A stretch of DNA of 64,000 bases from Hyphomicrobiales bacterium (GCA_900471815.1 UICE01000012.1:1-64000); one strand, 5' to 3'; positions 55,502-64,000 are shown, numbered from the stretch's first letter. The notes: generated by a model from the sequence alone, not told the origin. Made by a program: numbers and translations.

Positions 55502-56665
55502 ATGGACCAGTTAGCCGGCACTCCCACGAACAAGGCTGTCAGTATCAAGGAGGTGCTTGATCCCTATCAGTCCGTCGCGCTTGTCTTTCAGGGCGGCGGC
55601 GCACTCGGTGCCTATCAAGCCGGGGTTTTTCAGGCATTAAGCGAGGCAGGCGTGGCCGCCAACTGGTTATCAGGCGTTTCGATCGGAGCGATAAACGCGG
55701 CGATCATTGCGGGCAATAAACCGGGAGACCAGGTGGATCGGCTAAGGAATTTCTGGGAGACGGTATCCAGCAGAAAGGTCTGGCATTTCACACCGGAGGG
55801 CGACTACTTTCGCAAGCTGCGCAATCAGGCCAGCGCTATGATGACCATGACTTCGGGGCTACCGGGCTTTTTTGCACCGCGGGAAATGAACCCCTGGCAA
55901 CAGCTTGCGGGGGCATCCGGCGCGACCAGTTTCTATGATACCAGCGAACTGGAAACCACGCTGAACCGGCTGATCGATTGGAAGGTTCTGAACGACAGAC
56001 AGCAACGGCTGAGCGTCGGTGCCGTAAATGTGAGGACAGGCAACTTCCGCTATTTCGACAGTGAAATCGAAACTATCTCAGCCCAACATATTATGGCGTC
56101 TGGCGCACTTCCCCCGGCTTTTCCAGCGATCCATATCGAAAACGAATATTACTGGGATGGCGGCATTGTATCGAACACACCACTGCAATATTTGCTGGAA
56201 CAGGAAGATGTTCATGATACGCTTGTCTTCCAGGTCGATCTGTTCAGTGCACGCGGGACTCTGCCCCGCGAAATGCCGGATGTGCTCGCCCGACACAAGG
56301 ATATTATGTATTCGAGCCGGACACGCAACAACACGGATACATTCCGCCGGCTGCATAATCTCAAACTGAAGCTGCATCAGGCCTTGCTGCGCGTGCCAGC
56401 CGAAGCGCTCACCGCTGAGGATAGGGAATTTCTTTCCTCCATGCAGGATGTGCCACAGATCAACATTGTTCACCTCATCTACCAGCAAAAACTTTATGAA
56501 GGCCATGCCAAGGATTACGAATTCTCCGGAACTTCGATGCGCGAACATTGGGATTCTGGCTATGAAGATACGCGAAAGACCCTGCGCCACCGTACCTGGC
56601 TGGAAAAGCCGCCAGAGTCTGTCGGCATGACGGTGCACGATGTTCACCGCGATGACCCGAGTTAA
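55502..56665 (+). CDS. Patatin-like phospholipase (DUF3734 type)
   Basis: 387 residues from an ATG at 55502 with AAAGGA upstream. The oxyanion loop FQGGGALGAYQAGVFQAL, nucleophile Ser in GVSIGAINAAI (GXSXG) and catalytic Asp in YYWDGGIVSNTPL are complete. The C-terminal tail (SSRTRNNTDTFRRL, HWDSGYEDTRKTL) is of the DUF3734 type. It probably hydrolyses lipids or a polyester. Linkage with bdhA and adc suggests a part in polyhydroxybutyrate or lipid turnover; the link is common but its meaning is not established to me. Confidence 0.9.
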   Translation: MDQLAGTPTNKAVSIKEVLDPYQSVALVFQGGGALGAYQAGVFQALSEAGVAANWLSGVSIGAINAAIIAGNKPGDQVDRLRNFWETVSSRKVWHFTPEGDYFRKLRNQASAMMTMTSGLPGFFAPREMNPWQQLAGASGATSFYDTSELETTLNRLIDWKVLNDRQQRLSVGAVNVRTGNFRYFDSEIETISAQHIMASGALPPAFPAIHIENEYYWDGGIVSNTPLQYLLEQEDVHDTLVFQVDLFSARGTLPREMPDVLARHKDIMYSSRTRNNTDTFRRLHNLKLKLHQALLRVPAEALTAEDREFLSSMQDVPQINIVHLIYQQKLYEGHAKDYEFSGTSMREHWDSGYEDTRKTLRHRTWLEKPPESVGMTVHDVHRDDPS

Positions 56666-57314
56666 CTAATGTCGTGATGGTCGGATTTTACCGTAGGCGA
56701 CGGAGCATGGCCTGCATATTCTAAACGGGTACCACGGACGAAACTCTTTTTGGCTTTCCTCAAACTGACGGCGGTGGTGGTATCCACACTCCGTGAGGGC
56801 CAAGTTTCGTGGAAGATTGGTTGCCGTTTTCGCAGGAACTCTTATCTAAAACTAGACTTGGATGATATAGTTGCCCGACGTCAAGATAGAGGCGCTTGGC
56901 GTAACCAAGCTGGAACCTACCCCAGGCAATAAAATATCGATATACATGATATACTATACGAAGATTTGTACTTCATATGACCGCCAGCTCAATAGTCGAC
57001 GAAAATATGTGCTTCCTTTGCTGCCTAAATGAAAGCCGAACGTGCCTCCGCCACAGGTGTCCGTCCAAAGCTTCAAGACACTTTTGCCGAGCCAACTTTA
57101 GGCTCATGCCCTCATGGGCGTTGGTCCTTTCGGTATGCACCATGCTTGAGCAAGGTCCTGATTACTGCTGGATCCATTATATGCAAGGTGGAGTGGAGAA
57201 TCCCCCGGTTATCCACTCTCTCATAAGATTACAGCCAGTTAGAGAAATTGCTTTCATTCGATCATAGGTCTGCTATCGCCATTTTGGATACCGGAAGCTG
57301 CCTTTGCTAAATCA
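56666..57314. other. Gene-free interval between convergent genes
   Basis: 649 bases between the patatin gene and the end of the RutR-like gene. Short frames here have no ribosome site or motif. An AT-rich patch (56928-56965) has a short ATATCGATAT palindrome. I see no terminator-like hairpin or RNA gene. Confidence 0.45.
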
Positions 57315-58013
57315 TCATGACAGACGGATCATAAGCCCCCTCAATACCGTCTGTGTGATCGTCTTTGCAGCCATGTCATAGTCCACTGCCGTTAGTTCGT
57401 CGACATTAAGCGCATCGCAGGCCAAAGCCTCGAACTCGGCATAGAATTGCGTCACTGACCACAACAGAATGAACAGGTGGCGGGCATCGATTTTCTCGAT
57501 CTTTCCCGCCGCCGCCCATGCATCGATTACTCTTGCCTTCTCGGACGTAACAGTTCGCATGTGGTCGCGGGCCGCGACCGAAAGGTGTTCAGCTCCCTGC
57601 AATATCTCATTTGCAAAAAGGCGCGTCTCCGCGGCATTCTCCCTGGCATTGTCCAGCTTCGCACGCACATAGGCCTCGATCGCATCGCCGGGTTCACGAT
57701 CGGCGGAAATATGCCGAAACGCATCATCCCAACTGTGGATCAGGTGATCTATGGCAGCGGTGTAGATTTCCTCTTTGGACGAGAAATAATAATAGACATT
57801 GCCCTTAGGCAGACCCGAAGCCTTGGCGATTTCAACGATGCGGGCTCCATCAAGACCTTTGCGCGAGAATATCTCGACAGCTGCAGTCAAGATCTTGAGC
57901 ACATTCCGCGCTCTGATCGGCTCATCCGACGCGGCTTGCGCGGCAAGTCCTTTTTCAGCGGCGGCATGAGTTGCGCTAAGTTCTTCTGCCATTGGTATCC
58001 CGTTATTTTTCAT
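57315..58013 (-). CDS. RutR-like TetR-family regulator
   Basis: 232 residues. An Ala-rich leader precedes the helix-turn-helix (ILTAAVEIFSRKGLDGARIVEIAKASGLPKGNVYYYFSSKEEIY). The C-terminal domain (ETRLFANEILQGAEHLS, TSEKARVIDAWAAAGKI, FILLWSVTQFYAEFE) matches the YcdC/RutR class. RutR controls nucleobase use and answers to uracil or thymine. Two 16-base palindromes close to the known RutR consensus lie at 58121-58168, between this gene and the divergent operon, which supports direct control. The start may instead be Met 8; neither has a strong ribosome site. Confidence 0.8.
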   Translation of the reverse strand: MKNNGIPMAEELSATHAAAEKGLAAQAASDEPIRARNVLKILTAAVEIFSRKGLDGARIVEIAKASGLPKGNVYYYFSSKEEIYTAAIDHLIHSWDDAFRHISADREPGDAIEAYVRAKLDNARENAAETRLFANEILQGAEHLSVAARDHMRTVTSEKARVIDAWAAAGKIEKIDARHLFILLWSVTQFYAEFEALACDALNVDELTAVDYDMAAKTITQTVLRGLMIRLS

Positions 58014-58120
58014 AAGGTTTTGTCCGAATAATCGCCCACGTCAACACTCCTTTTCCCTTAGGAGGTAGGTCAGTCTTATTGAATGGGCCGCAAAGAATCG
58101 TGACGCCAATAAAAAAGAAG

Positions 58121-58136
58121 TTGACAATTTGGTCAA
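58121..58136. promoter_or_regulatory. RutR-type operator 1
   Basis: TTGACAATTTGGTCAA. Compared with the E. coli RutR box TTGACCA-NN-TGGTCAA it differs at one defined position. It lies 108 bases before the repressor gene start and 79 bases before the operon's first ATG. Confidence 0.65.
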
Positions 58137-58152
58137 GTTTTTTCATGAAAAG

Positions 58153-58168
58153 CTGACAAAACGGTCAG
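58153..58168. promoter_or_regulatory. RutR-type operator 2
   Basis: CTGACAAAACGGTCAG, a second 16-base palindrome of the same form as operator 1 (outer arms CTGAC/GTCAG), centred 32 bases (about three helical turns) from it. This spacing would place two repressor dimers on one face of the DNA. It lies 47 bases before the ATG at 58215. Confidence 0.55.
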
Positions 58169-58214
58169 GTTCTTGAAAGAGCCTGCCAGAGTCGACCAGT
58201 CAGGGGACGTGGAA

Positions 58215-59066
58215 ATGCCAATATCGTTAAGGGCCGCCATGGGGGAATTTCTGTCAGATTGGTCCGCTGACCTGACTGCACCATGGCGTTCGCTGATCGG
58301 GCATGCGGGGCCTGACATCGAAGCGATAGCGCCCGAACTCGAGCTGGAGGTCTGGGAGCCTATTTTCCCCGTTCGTCTCGAAAAGCATTTTCCCGGAATG
58401 CCTGCCGGCGCGCACTGCCTGAGGGCATTTGAAGGAATTAAACCCGACGACGTTCATTGTGTCATTCTGGGTCAAGACCCCTACCCCGAACCCGGGTTTG
58501 CTACCGGACGTGCCTTTGAGGCCGGGAATCTTGCGGGTTGGAACGAACTTGACAAGATGTTTTCCAAGAGCATTCGGGCCTATATGCAGATGATCGTGGC
58601 AGCGCGAACAGGCGATCTATCTTACGCCCGCAGCTTCGAAGACTGGCCGAAGACACTTGCCGCCATGGAAAGCGGTACAGTCGACATCGAACATCCATCC
58701 GCTATAGCCGACCGCTGGGTCTCAAATGGCGTTCTGCTTCTGAATGCCTCGCTCACGCTCACCCGTTTCAAAGTGAATATGGATGAGCATCAGACGAAGG
58801 GCCATCTGCGACTCTGGCATCCGCTGATTGTGGAAACCCTGCGTGTCCTCGCCTCCAAGGGCAAGCCGTTGGTGTTCCTCGGTTTTGGTGGCGCCGCTGC
58901 AGACGCACTGGCAGACGCTGGCATTGACGAGTCTGCCAATGGAAATCTGCGCTGCATCTTGCGGGAACATCCAGCCTATGCCGATGCCATCCTTTCTAGA
59001 CCCAATCCATTCATTCTTTGCAACGACTCTTTGAAGGAGATGGGCGCTCGTCCCATCGCGTGGTAA
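58215..59066 (+). CDS. Uracil-DNA-glycosylase-fold protein with altered active-site motifs
   Basis: 283 residues from an ATG at 58215 with AGGGGAC upstream; a TTG at 58173 is less likely. The family 1 layout is clear: VILGQDPYPEPGFATGRAF (UNG has GQDPYH), SNGVLLLNASLTL (UNG LLLNxxLTV), VFLGFGGAAADAL and REHPAYADA where UNG has HPSPLS. The water-activating Asp of GQDP and the uracil-reading Asn are kept, but the DNA-intercalation/His loop is changed. It opens a RutR-controlled transport and oxidation operon rather than sitting with repair genes. A nucleobase-related role other than DNA repair is possible. Confidence 0.75.
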   Translation: MPISLRAAMGEFLSDWSADLTAPWRSLIGHAGPDIEAIAPELELEVWEPIFPVRLEKHFPGMPAGAHCLRAFEGIKPDDVHCVILGQDPYPEPGFATGRAFEAGNLAGWNELDKMFSKSIRAYMQMIVAARTGDLSYARSFEDWPKTLAAMESGTVDIEHPSAIADRWVSNGVLLLNASLTLTRFKVNMDEHQTKGHLRLWHPLIVETLRVLASKGKPLVFLGFGGAAADALADAGIDESANGNLRCILREHPAYADAILSRPNPFILCNDSLKEMGARPIAW

Positions 59067-59068
59067 CC

Positions 59069-60700
59069 ATGGCGTCAACGAAAACATTCGATTTCATAAT
59101 CATAGGCGCCGGTTCGGCAGGTTGCGTCCTGGCAAACCGCCTGTCCGCCGATCCTTCCAACAAGGTACTTTTACTTGAAGCGGGCGGGCGGGATCTCAAC
59201 CCATTGTTTCGGCTGCCCATGCTTATGGGCAAGCTATTTCATTCGGGCATCTATAACTGGCACTATCACACCGAGCCGGAGCGGCATCTGAACGGACGCT
59301 CTCTCTATTGGCCTCGTGGCAAAGTACTTGGCGGAACATCCACGATCAATGGCATGATCTATGTTCGCGGCAACCGTCACGACTATGATCGCTGGGCGCA
59401 GATTGGCGCAGCGGGATGGTCATACGATGAAGTACTGCCGGCATTCCTCCGCTCCGAGAACCACGTGCAACGCAATGGCGCCTACCACAATTCCGAAGGC
59501 GAACTGACGGTCTGCCGGGCACGCGGCTGGAACAGCCTGCTGGATGTTTTCAACGAGGCAGGCGGACAGGCAGGATATCCGCACAATGACGATTTCAACG
59601 GTGGCGAACAGGAAGGTTTCGGTCGCTACGACTTCACCATAGCCAAGGGCAAACGCTGCTCGGCAGCTTATGCCTTTCTACGCCCTGCCAGGAAACGTTC
59701 GAACCTGACGATCATTTCACGCGCTCATGCGAGGCGTATCCTCATTGAAAATGGCCGGGCTATCGGCGTCGAGTTCAGCCGAAAAGGCAGTATTTCGCAA
59801 GTCTATGCAGACCGTGAAGTGATCCTGTCTGCTGGTGTCGTCAATTCACCGCAAATTCTCATGCTGTCGGGAATCGGCGCGGCGGACGAACTTGCGCAGC
59901 ATAATATTCCGGTCGTCCAGGACCTCCCCGGTGTAGGCAAAAACCTTCAGGATCATGTGGATTGCGTCATGTCCTATGAGTGCCGGGAGCCGGTCACTCT
60001 CTATTCGGACCTGCGCGCCGACAAGCTTACCTGGTCGGTGATCCAGGGTATGCTGTTCGGGAAAGGAATCGCAACGACTTTTCCCTATGAAGCCGGAGCC
60101 TTCGTCAAATCGCGCCAAGACCTGGTTGCACCCGATATCCAGCTTCACTTCATGCCGGCACTTGAAAAAACCGCGAACCTGCATTTTCCAAATCCGTTCA
60201 AGAAAGAGCGTGTAGAGGCCAATCACGGCTTTTCGTTGCGCGTCGGTCCGGTCAATCCAGAAAGCCGCGGCGAGATCAGGCTGCGCTCGGCCGATCCGAT
60301 GGACAGGCCATGCATCACAGCGAACTATCTGCAAACAGAATTTGACATTCGAACGATGATCAATGCGATCCGCATGACGCGGGACATTATCAAGCAGACA
60401 GCTTTCGATAAATATCGCGGCAAGGAACTTGCTCCTGGTCCCGCCGTCGAAAGCGACGCGGAAATGATCAAGTGGCTGCGTGCCAATGCCATGACGACGT
60501 TCCATCCTGTCGGCACCTGCAAGATGGGCAATGACCAGATGGCCGTCGTCGACTCTCGATTGAGGGTTCACGGCGTAAAGAGCCTGCGCGTCGCGGACGC
60601 TTCGATCATGCCAATCATTTCAAGCGGCAACACGAATGCCCCGGCGATCATGATCGGGGAGCGGGCTGCTGAATTCATTCTTAAGGAGCCATCCATATGA
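59069..60700 (+). CDS. GMC-family FAD-dependent oxidoreductase
   Basis: 543 residues starting MASTKTFDFIIIGAGSAGCV, the FAD-binding GXGXXG. An in-frame upstream start lies within the glycosylase-like gene. GMC signatures are WPRGKVLGGTSTINGMIYVRG (signature 1), GVVNSPQILMLSGIG (signature 2), and the catalytic His region NAMTTFHPVGTCKMG with the C-terminal SSGNTNAPAIMIGERAAEFI. Choline- or alcohol-dehydrogenase-like. It probably oxidises an alcohol or amine group of the imported compound. It begins two bases after the previous stop and overlaps the next gene by ATGA. Confidence 0.9.
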   Translation: MASTKTFDFIIIGAGSAGCVLANRLSADPSNKVLLLEAGGRDLNPLFRLPMLMGKLFHSGIYNWHYHTEPERHLNGRSLYWPRGKVLGGTSTINGMIYVRGNRHDYDRWAQIGAAGWSYDEVLPAFLRSENHVQRNGAYHNSEGELTVCRARGWNSLLDVFNEAGGQAGYPHNDDFNGGEQEGFGRYDFTIAKGKRCSAAYAFLRPARKRSNLTIISRAHARRILIENGRAIGVEFSRKGSISQVYADREVILSAGVVNSPQILMLSGIGAADELAQHNIPVVQDLPGVGKNLQDHVDCVMSYECREPVTLYSDLRADKLTWSVIQGMLFGKGIATTFPYEAGAFVKSRQDLVAPDIQLHFMPALEKTANLHFPNPFKKERVEANHGFSLRVGPVNPESRGEIRLRSADPMDRPCITANYLQTEFDIRTMINAIRMTRDIIKQTAFDKYRGKELAPGPAVESDAEMIKWLRANAMTTFHPVGTCKMGNDQMAVVDSRLRVHGVKSLRVADASIMPIISSGNTNAPAIMIGERAAEFILKEPSI

Positions 60701-61017
60701 TCGTCGAACATCGCACCTATACGTTTCGCCCTGGATCGGTCGACGGCTGGCTGAAAAAATACGAGACCGAGGGCCTGCCGATCCAGAAGCGGCACCTCAA
60801 CACATTTCTCGGTCTCTATGTCAGCGAGATCGGCCACCTGCACACAACGGTTCTGATGTGGCGCTATGACAGTCTTGCCGACCGGGAGACAAGACGGGCA
60901 GCCATGTATGCTGACCCGGATTGGCAGGCATTCATCTCCGGCGTCTGGTCTCTCGACGCCATTCAGAGTCAGGACGTTATGATTATGAATCCGGCACCAT
61001 TTTCTCCCGACGCCTGA
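60697..61017 (+). CDS. NIPSNAP-family protein
   Basis: 106 residues starting MIVEHRTYTFRPGSVDGWLKKYE, with LHTTVLMWRYDSLADRETRRAAMYADPDW: a dimeric alpha-beta barrel protein of the NIPSNAP type. Small proteins of this kind often accompany catabolic enzymes, as accessory or isomerase-like factors. Its role here is unknown. Its ATG overlaps the oxidoreductase stop. Confidence 0.88.
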   Translation: MIVEHRTYTFRPGSVDGWLKKYETEGLPIQKRHLNTFLGLYVSEIGHLHTTVLMWRYDSLADRETRRAAMYADPDWQAFISGVWSLDAIQSQDVMIMNPAPFSPDA

Positions 61018-61141
61018 GACGGGCGGTGTCTGAAGTGAAAAGGGCCCAAAATCCTGGACCCCGATGACGACCGGGCGGCAAACGAAGCCGCCCCAATAAG
61101 AAGTTGCTGATATACAACCTCCAGAGCAAGGAAATGGGAAC

Positions 61142-62212
61142 ATGACCAACAAGACTTCAAATGAAATGAATATGTTGCATAGGCCGGTCGGTCGCCGCAC
61201 ACTCCTCAAGGCCTCGGCCGGACTGGCCGCCATGACAATCGCAGGTGGCCGACTGACAACGGATGCGCGCGCTGCGGGCGGCCTTGTCGCGCTGGTTCAC
61301 ACGCAGGCAGCGGGTGATGCCGGTCCCGTGGACTCGATGATCGCCAGGCTCACACAACTCTCCAAAGAGCTGGGGTTCCAATATCGCGCCGTATACGCTC
61401 AAGACCCGGCGACCTATGAGACCATTTTCCGTACTCTCGGCGATGCTGGCGCGGCAGTGATCGTTTCGACCTTCAACGAGGTAGCAGAACCCTTCAAAGC
61501 GCTCGCCCCTTCCTACCCCGATACTAAGTGGATTCAACTTTTCGCTGATCCCTTCGAGCCAGCAATCCCCAATGTCGTGACGGTGTCCTATGATTACTAT
61601 CTCGGCTGTTATCTCTCCGGCATTTTTGCTGCGCGCGTGAGCAAGTCGGGCAAGCTTGGTTTCATCGGGGGCGTGTCCATTCCGCCAATCAATGCCGACT
61701 ATAATGCATTCAAGGCAGGTGCCTTGTCCGTGCGTCCGGATGCATCGGTCAAAATCGCGTTTGCAGGATCTTTTCAAGACCCGGCAAAAGGTCAGGAGAT
61801 CGCGACACAGATGTATTCAAGTGGCATTGACTTCATCCAGACTGATGCTGCAGCAACAGATTTCGGTATCATTGCCGCAGCAAAAGAGACGGAAGGCCGT
61901 CTGGTGAGCGTCCTTGATCCCGCTCAATTCCCGCAAGGTCCAAAATCCGTAATTTCAATCGTCGGCCTCGACTTCGGAACCTCGCTCTATAACGAGGTAA
62001 AGAAGGCATTTGGCAGCGAATTTGCTGGCGGAACCCATGAGCATACCGGTTTGGGAACAGGCGTTATCGACTTCATCCCGTCGCCACTCTTCGCCGAACA
62101 GGGGCCAGCTGACATTGTTGCCAGGGCAAAGGAAGTGGAGCCAGAGATTGCAGCGGCACGAGCAGCAATTCTTAACGGATCATTGAAGGTTCCGTTCAAT
62201 ACAAAGCTGTGA
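61142..62212 (+). CDS. BMP-family substrate-binding protein of nucleoside-type ABC importer
   Basis: 356 residues. A Tat-like signal (GRRTLLKASAGLAAMTIAGG) suggests export folded, which is unusual for a binding protein. The mature domain is of the BMP/Med family: PVDSMIARLTQLSKELGFQYR, VVTVSYDYYLGCYLSGIFAARVS, LGFIGGVSIPPINADYNAFKAG, DFIQTDAAATDFGII. BMP proteins usually bind nucleosides, nucleobases or related cofactors. A GGAAATGGGA site precedes the ATG; 124 bases separate it from the NIPSNAP gene. Confidence 0.85.
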   Translation: MTNKTSNEMNMLHRPVGRRTLLKASAGLAAMTIAGGRLTTDARAAGGLVALVHTQAAGDAGPVDSMIARLTQLSKELGFQYRAVYAQDPATYETIFRTLGDAGAAVIVSTFNEVAEPFKALAPSYPDTKWIQLFADPFEPAIPNVVTVSYDYYLGCYLSGIFAARVSKSGKLGFIGGVSIPPINADYNAFKAGALSVRPDASVKIAFAGSFQDPAKGQEIATQMYSSGIDFIQTDAAATDFGIIAAAKETEGRLVSVLDPAQFPQGPKSVISIVGLDFGTSLYNEVKKAFGSEFAGGTHEHTGLGTGVIDFIPSPLFAEQGPADIVARAKEVEPEIAAARAAILNGSLKVPFNTKL

Positions 62213-62234
62213 ACTTCGACTGGATCAAGCCGCG

Positions 62235-63794
62235 ATGACACAACTTAGCCCCCCAATATTTGAATGCCGCGACGTGACCGTTCGCTACGGTCATGTCCTC
62301 GCGCTCTCTAATGTCGGAGCCGTTTTTGAACGTGGCATGATCCACGCGGTGGTCGGCCAGAATGGTGCGGGCAAGACGACGTTTGCCCGCGTCCTGGCCG
62401 GTCTGGTTCGCCCTGCATCGGGTGAGATCAAGATCGACGGTCGCCCGCTTGCAGGCGGCAACGTCAGGGATGCCCGGCGTTCGGGTGTTGAACTCGTCCA
62501 CCAGAGCTTCGCGCTACCCCCCTCTTTCACGGTCGCCGAAGCAATGCAGTTTGGCGCGAAAGGCGGAAGATTCTTTACAAAGAAAAAACTTGAAAAGCGG
62601 TGGCAGCTCCACCTCGACGCGCTCGACGTGAAGGTGAGTACGAGGCAGCGCATTCGCGACCTGCCGGTCGAGACCCAGCAAGGGGTTGAAATCGCAAGAG
62701 CTCTTGTTTCGGACGCAAAGCTGCTCATTCTGGATGAACCCACCGCGGTTCTTTCTCCTGAAGGTGCCGAGAAGCTTTTCGAACGAGTGAGGCGTCTCAA
62801 GGAGCGCGGCGTGACCGTGATCCTTATCTTGCACAAAATTCGAGAAGTTCTGGCAATTGCAGATACCGTCACGGTTCTGCGTGGCGGTAAGCTCGTGGAT
62901 GGGCCGCTTGCCAGCAATGGGATTGATGCGAACCGGCTGGCAGAGCTTATTATCGGGCCAGCTGCTGCCCGCAATCTCAATCCGGAAGCCAAAGCCGCTT
63001 TGACCGGAACAACGCTGCTCCCGCATACCGAAAGGCAAGCGGACATCACTGCGGCGCCGGTCCTCAAGATGCGTAACGTTTCCACGCGACCCGACCCTGA
63101 AGGTCCTGCGCTCGACGGGATCACCCTCGACATCCGTCCCGGAGAAATTATCGGTGTTGCGGGCATTGAGGGAAATGGACAAAGGACACTGGTGCGCGCA
63201 ATTTCGGCATTGGCGAATATCGTCAACGGTGAGATTTCCATCGACAGCACAAATGTGACCGACACCCCGCTCGCGGCAAGACGGGCGATCGGGCTGCGCG
63301 TCATTCCCTTTGAGCGGAATGTTGAAGGACTTAGCATGACCAGTTCCCTTTGGGAAAATTGGTCCGCACGAAGTCTTCTTCAGACACCGCTTTTATCCAC
63401 TATCAGCCCCTCTGCTATTCGCAAGCAATGCGATAGCGCCCTGAAGCAATGGGATGTCCGTTATTCCGATGTGAGACAGCGCGCTGGTTCCCTTTCGGGA
63501 GGAAACGCTCAGAAGGTAATACTGTCGCGCGAGATGGATGAAGATGCCTGTCTTATTCTTGCAGCGCAGCCCACCCGTGGTCTGGATATCGGAGCGACCT
63601 CTTTTGTATGGGACTCGATGCGCAATGCGCGAGCACGCGGTTGTGGTTTATTGTTCATCTCGTCGGATCTAGACGAAATCTTCGATATTTCGGACCGTAT
63701 AATTGTCATGCTGTCCGGGCGCATCGTCGCCGAATTCCGCCCCCCCTATGATCTTGCCGCAGTCGGCGCAGCCATGACAGGAGTGCTGAGATGA
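62235..63794 (+). CDS. Nucleoside-type ABC transporter ATP-binding protein (two ATPase domains)
   Basis: 519 residues. Domain 1 has Walker A GQNGAGKTTFARVLAGLVRP, a signature-region LPVETQQGVEIARALV and Walker B LLILDEPTAVLSPEGAEKLF. Domain 2 has GIEGNGQRTLVRAIS, SLSGGNAQKVILSREMD and LILAAQPTRGLDIGA. The DEPTAVLSP and QPTRGLDIG texts are typical of BMP-system ATPases (YufO/NupA-like). It starts 22 bases after the binding protein and overlaps the permease ATG. Confidence 0.92.
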   Translation: MTQLSPPIFECRDVTVRYGHVLALSNVGAVFERGMIHAVVGQNGAGKTTFARVLAGLVRPASGEIKIDGRPLAGGNVRDARRSGVELVHQSFALPPSFTVAEAMQFGAKGGRFFTKKKLEKRWQLHLDALDVKVSTRQRIRDLPVETQQGVEIARALVSDAKLLILDEPTAVLSPEGAEKLFERVRRLKERGVTVILILHKIREVLAIADTVTVLRGGKLVDGPLASNGIDANRLAELIIGPAAARNLNPEAKAALTGTTLLPHTERQADITAAPVLKMRNVSTRPDPEGPALDGITLDIRPGEIIGVAGIEGNGQRTLVRAISALANIVNGEISIDSTNVTDTPLAARRAIGLRVIPFERNVEGLSMTSSLWENWSARSLLQTPLLSTISPSAIRKQCDSALKQWDVRYSDVRQRAGSLSGGNAQKVILSREMDEDACLILAAQPTRGLDIGATSFVWDSMRNARARGCGLLFISSDLDEIFDISDRIIVMLSGRIVAEFRPPYDLAAVGAAMTGVLR

Positions 63795-64000
63795 TCGATC
63801 GGCTCGTAACCGTTTTCCGTGCGCTGATCTTCATCATGCTGGGACTTACGCTTTGCGGCATCATCTTTCAGGCCGCTGGCTATTCTGCTCCCTTGATGTT
63901 CCAGTCTATCGCGGATGGCGCCTTCCTCAGACCAGGCGCACTGCAACAGATACTTCGCTGGGGGCTCCCGCTGTTCATCACCGCTGCGGGTGTAGCCGTC
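63791..64000 (+). CDS. Nucleoside-type ABC transporter permease (3' end outside window)
   Basis: Only the first 70 residues are visible: MIDRLVTVFRALIFIMLGLT, a first membrane helix, and a second helix opening at LPLFITAAGVAV. ATGA overlap with the ATPase gene and the start of a BPD_transp_2-type permease (RWGLPLFITAAGVAV) identify it as the first permease of the BMP importer. A second permease gene is expected just beyond the window. Confidence 0.85.
   Translation, partial: MIDRLVTVFRALIFIMLGLTLCGIIFQAAGYSAPLMFQSIADGAFLRPGALQQILRWGLPLFITAAGVAV

Overview
This 64 kb window looks like an alphaproteobacterial (Rhizobiales; Brucella/Ochrobactrum- or Phyllobacterium-like) replicon. The reasons are moderate GC content, dense ABC-uptake/catabolism operons, an erythritol-type TIM/RpiB isomerase pair, a HWE-family sensor kinase with its receiver protein, and a BdhA-Adc-patatin operon. 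The genus is inferred from gene content only. No tRNA, rRNA, CRISPR array or intact insertion sequence was seen.

Layout. (1) 1-9243, plus strand: a catabolic operon with TIM-like and RpiB-like sugar-phosphate isomerases, an ApnO-like dehydrogenase, a ribose-type ABC importer with a DUF2291 lipoprotein, a Gfo/Idh/MocA dehydrogenase and a large AplA-like lactonase candidate. Together they match D-apiose/D-apionate breakdown to D-erythrose 4-phosphate. (2) 9441-11378: class III adenylate cyclase with TPR repeats. (3) 12407-20484, minus strand: osmoprotectant-type ABC importer, two flavin monooxygenases, an ornithine-cyclodeaminase-like protein and a histidine-ammonia-lyase-fold enzyme that lacks the serine needed to make the MIO cofactor. 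This is my first candidate for an undescribed pathway. (4) 20691-28731: a carbohydrate ABC importer with GH4 glycosidase and PfkB kinase, divergent from a GntR regulator and a SIS-domain hexulose-phosphate isomerase. (5) 29124-36406: RND efflux pair with divergent TetR regulator, a KTSC protein, and an isochorismatase-like hydrolase with divergent LysR.

(6) 36407-48500 is a worn accessory stretch. It holds a type I secretion pair without visible substrate, an MFS exporter with a LysR, and remnants of a methyltransferase, a LigD-type DNA ligase, a sulfatase and a DUF900 hydrolase. It also has a LOV-HWE kinase whose 5' end needs a -1 frameshift and whose LOV domain lacks the photoactive cysteine. 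(7) 48650-53629: CorA-like transporter, DUF808 protein, Na/Pi cotransporter and PstS. (8) 53887-56665: 3-hydroxybutyrate dehydrogenase, acetoacetate decarboxylase and patatin phospholipase. (9) 57315-64000: a RutR-like TetR regulator facing two RutR-type operators, then an operon of a uracil-DNA-glycosylase-fold protein, GMC oxidoreductase, NIPSNAP protein and a BMP-type (nucleoside/nucleobase) ABC importer running off the window end. This is the second candidate for a new system.

All assignments come from reading sequence and remembered family features; no database search was run.
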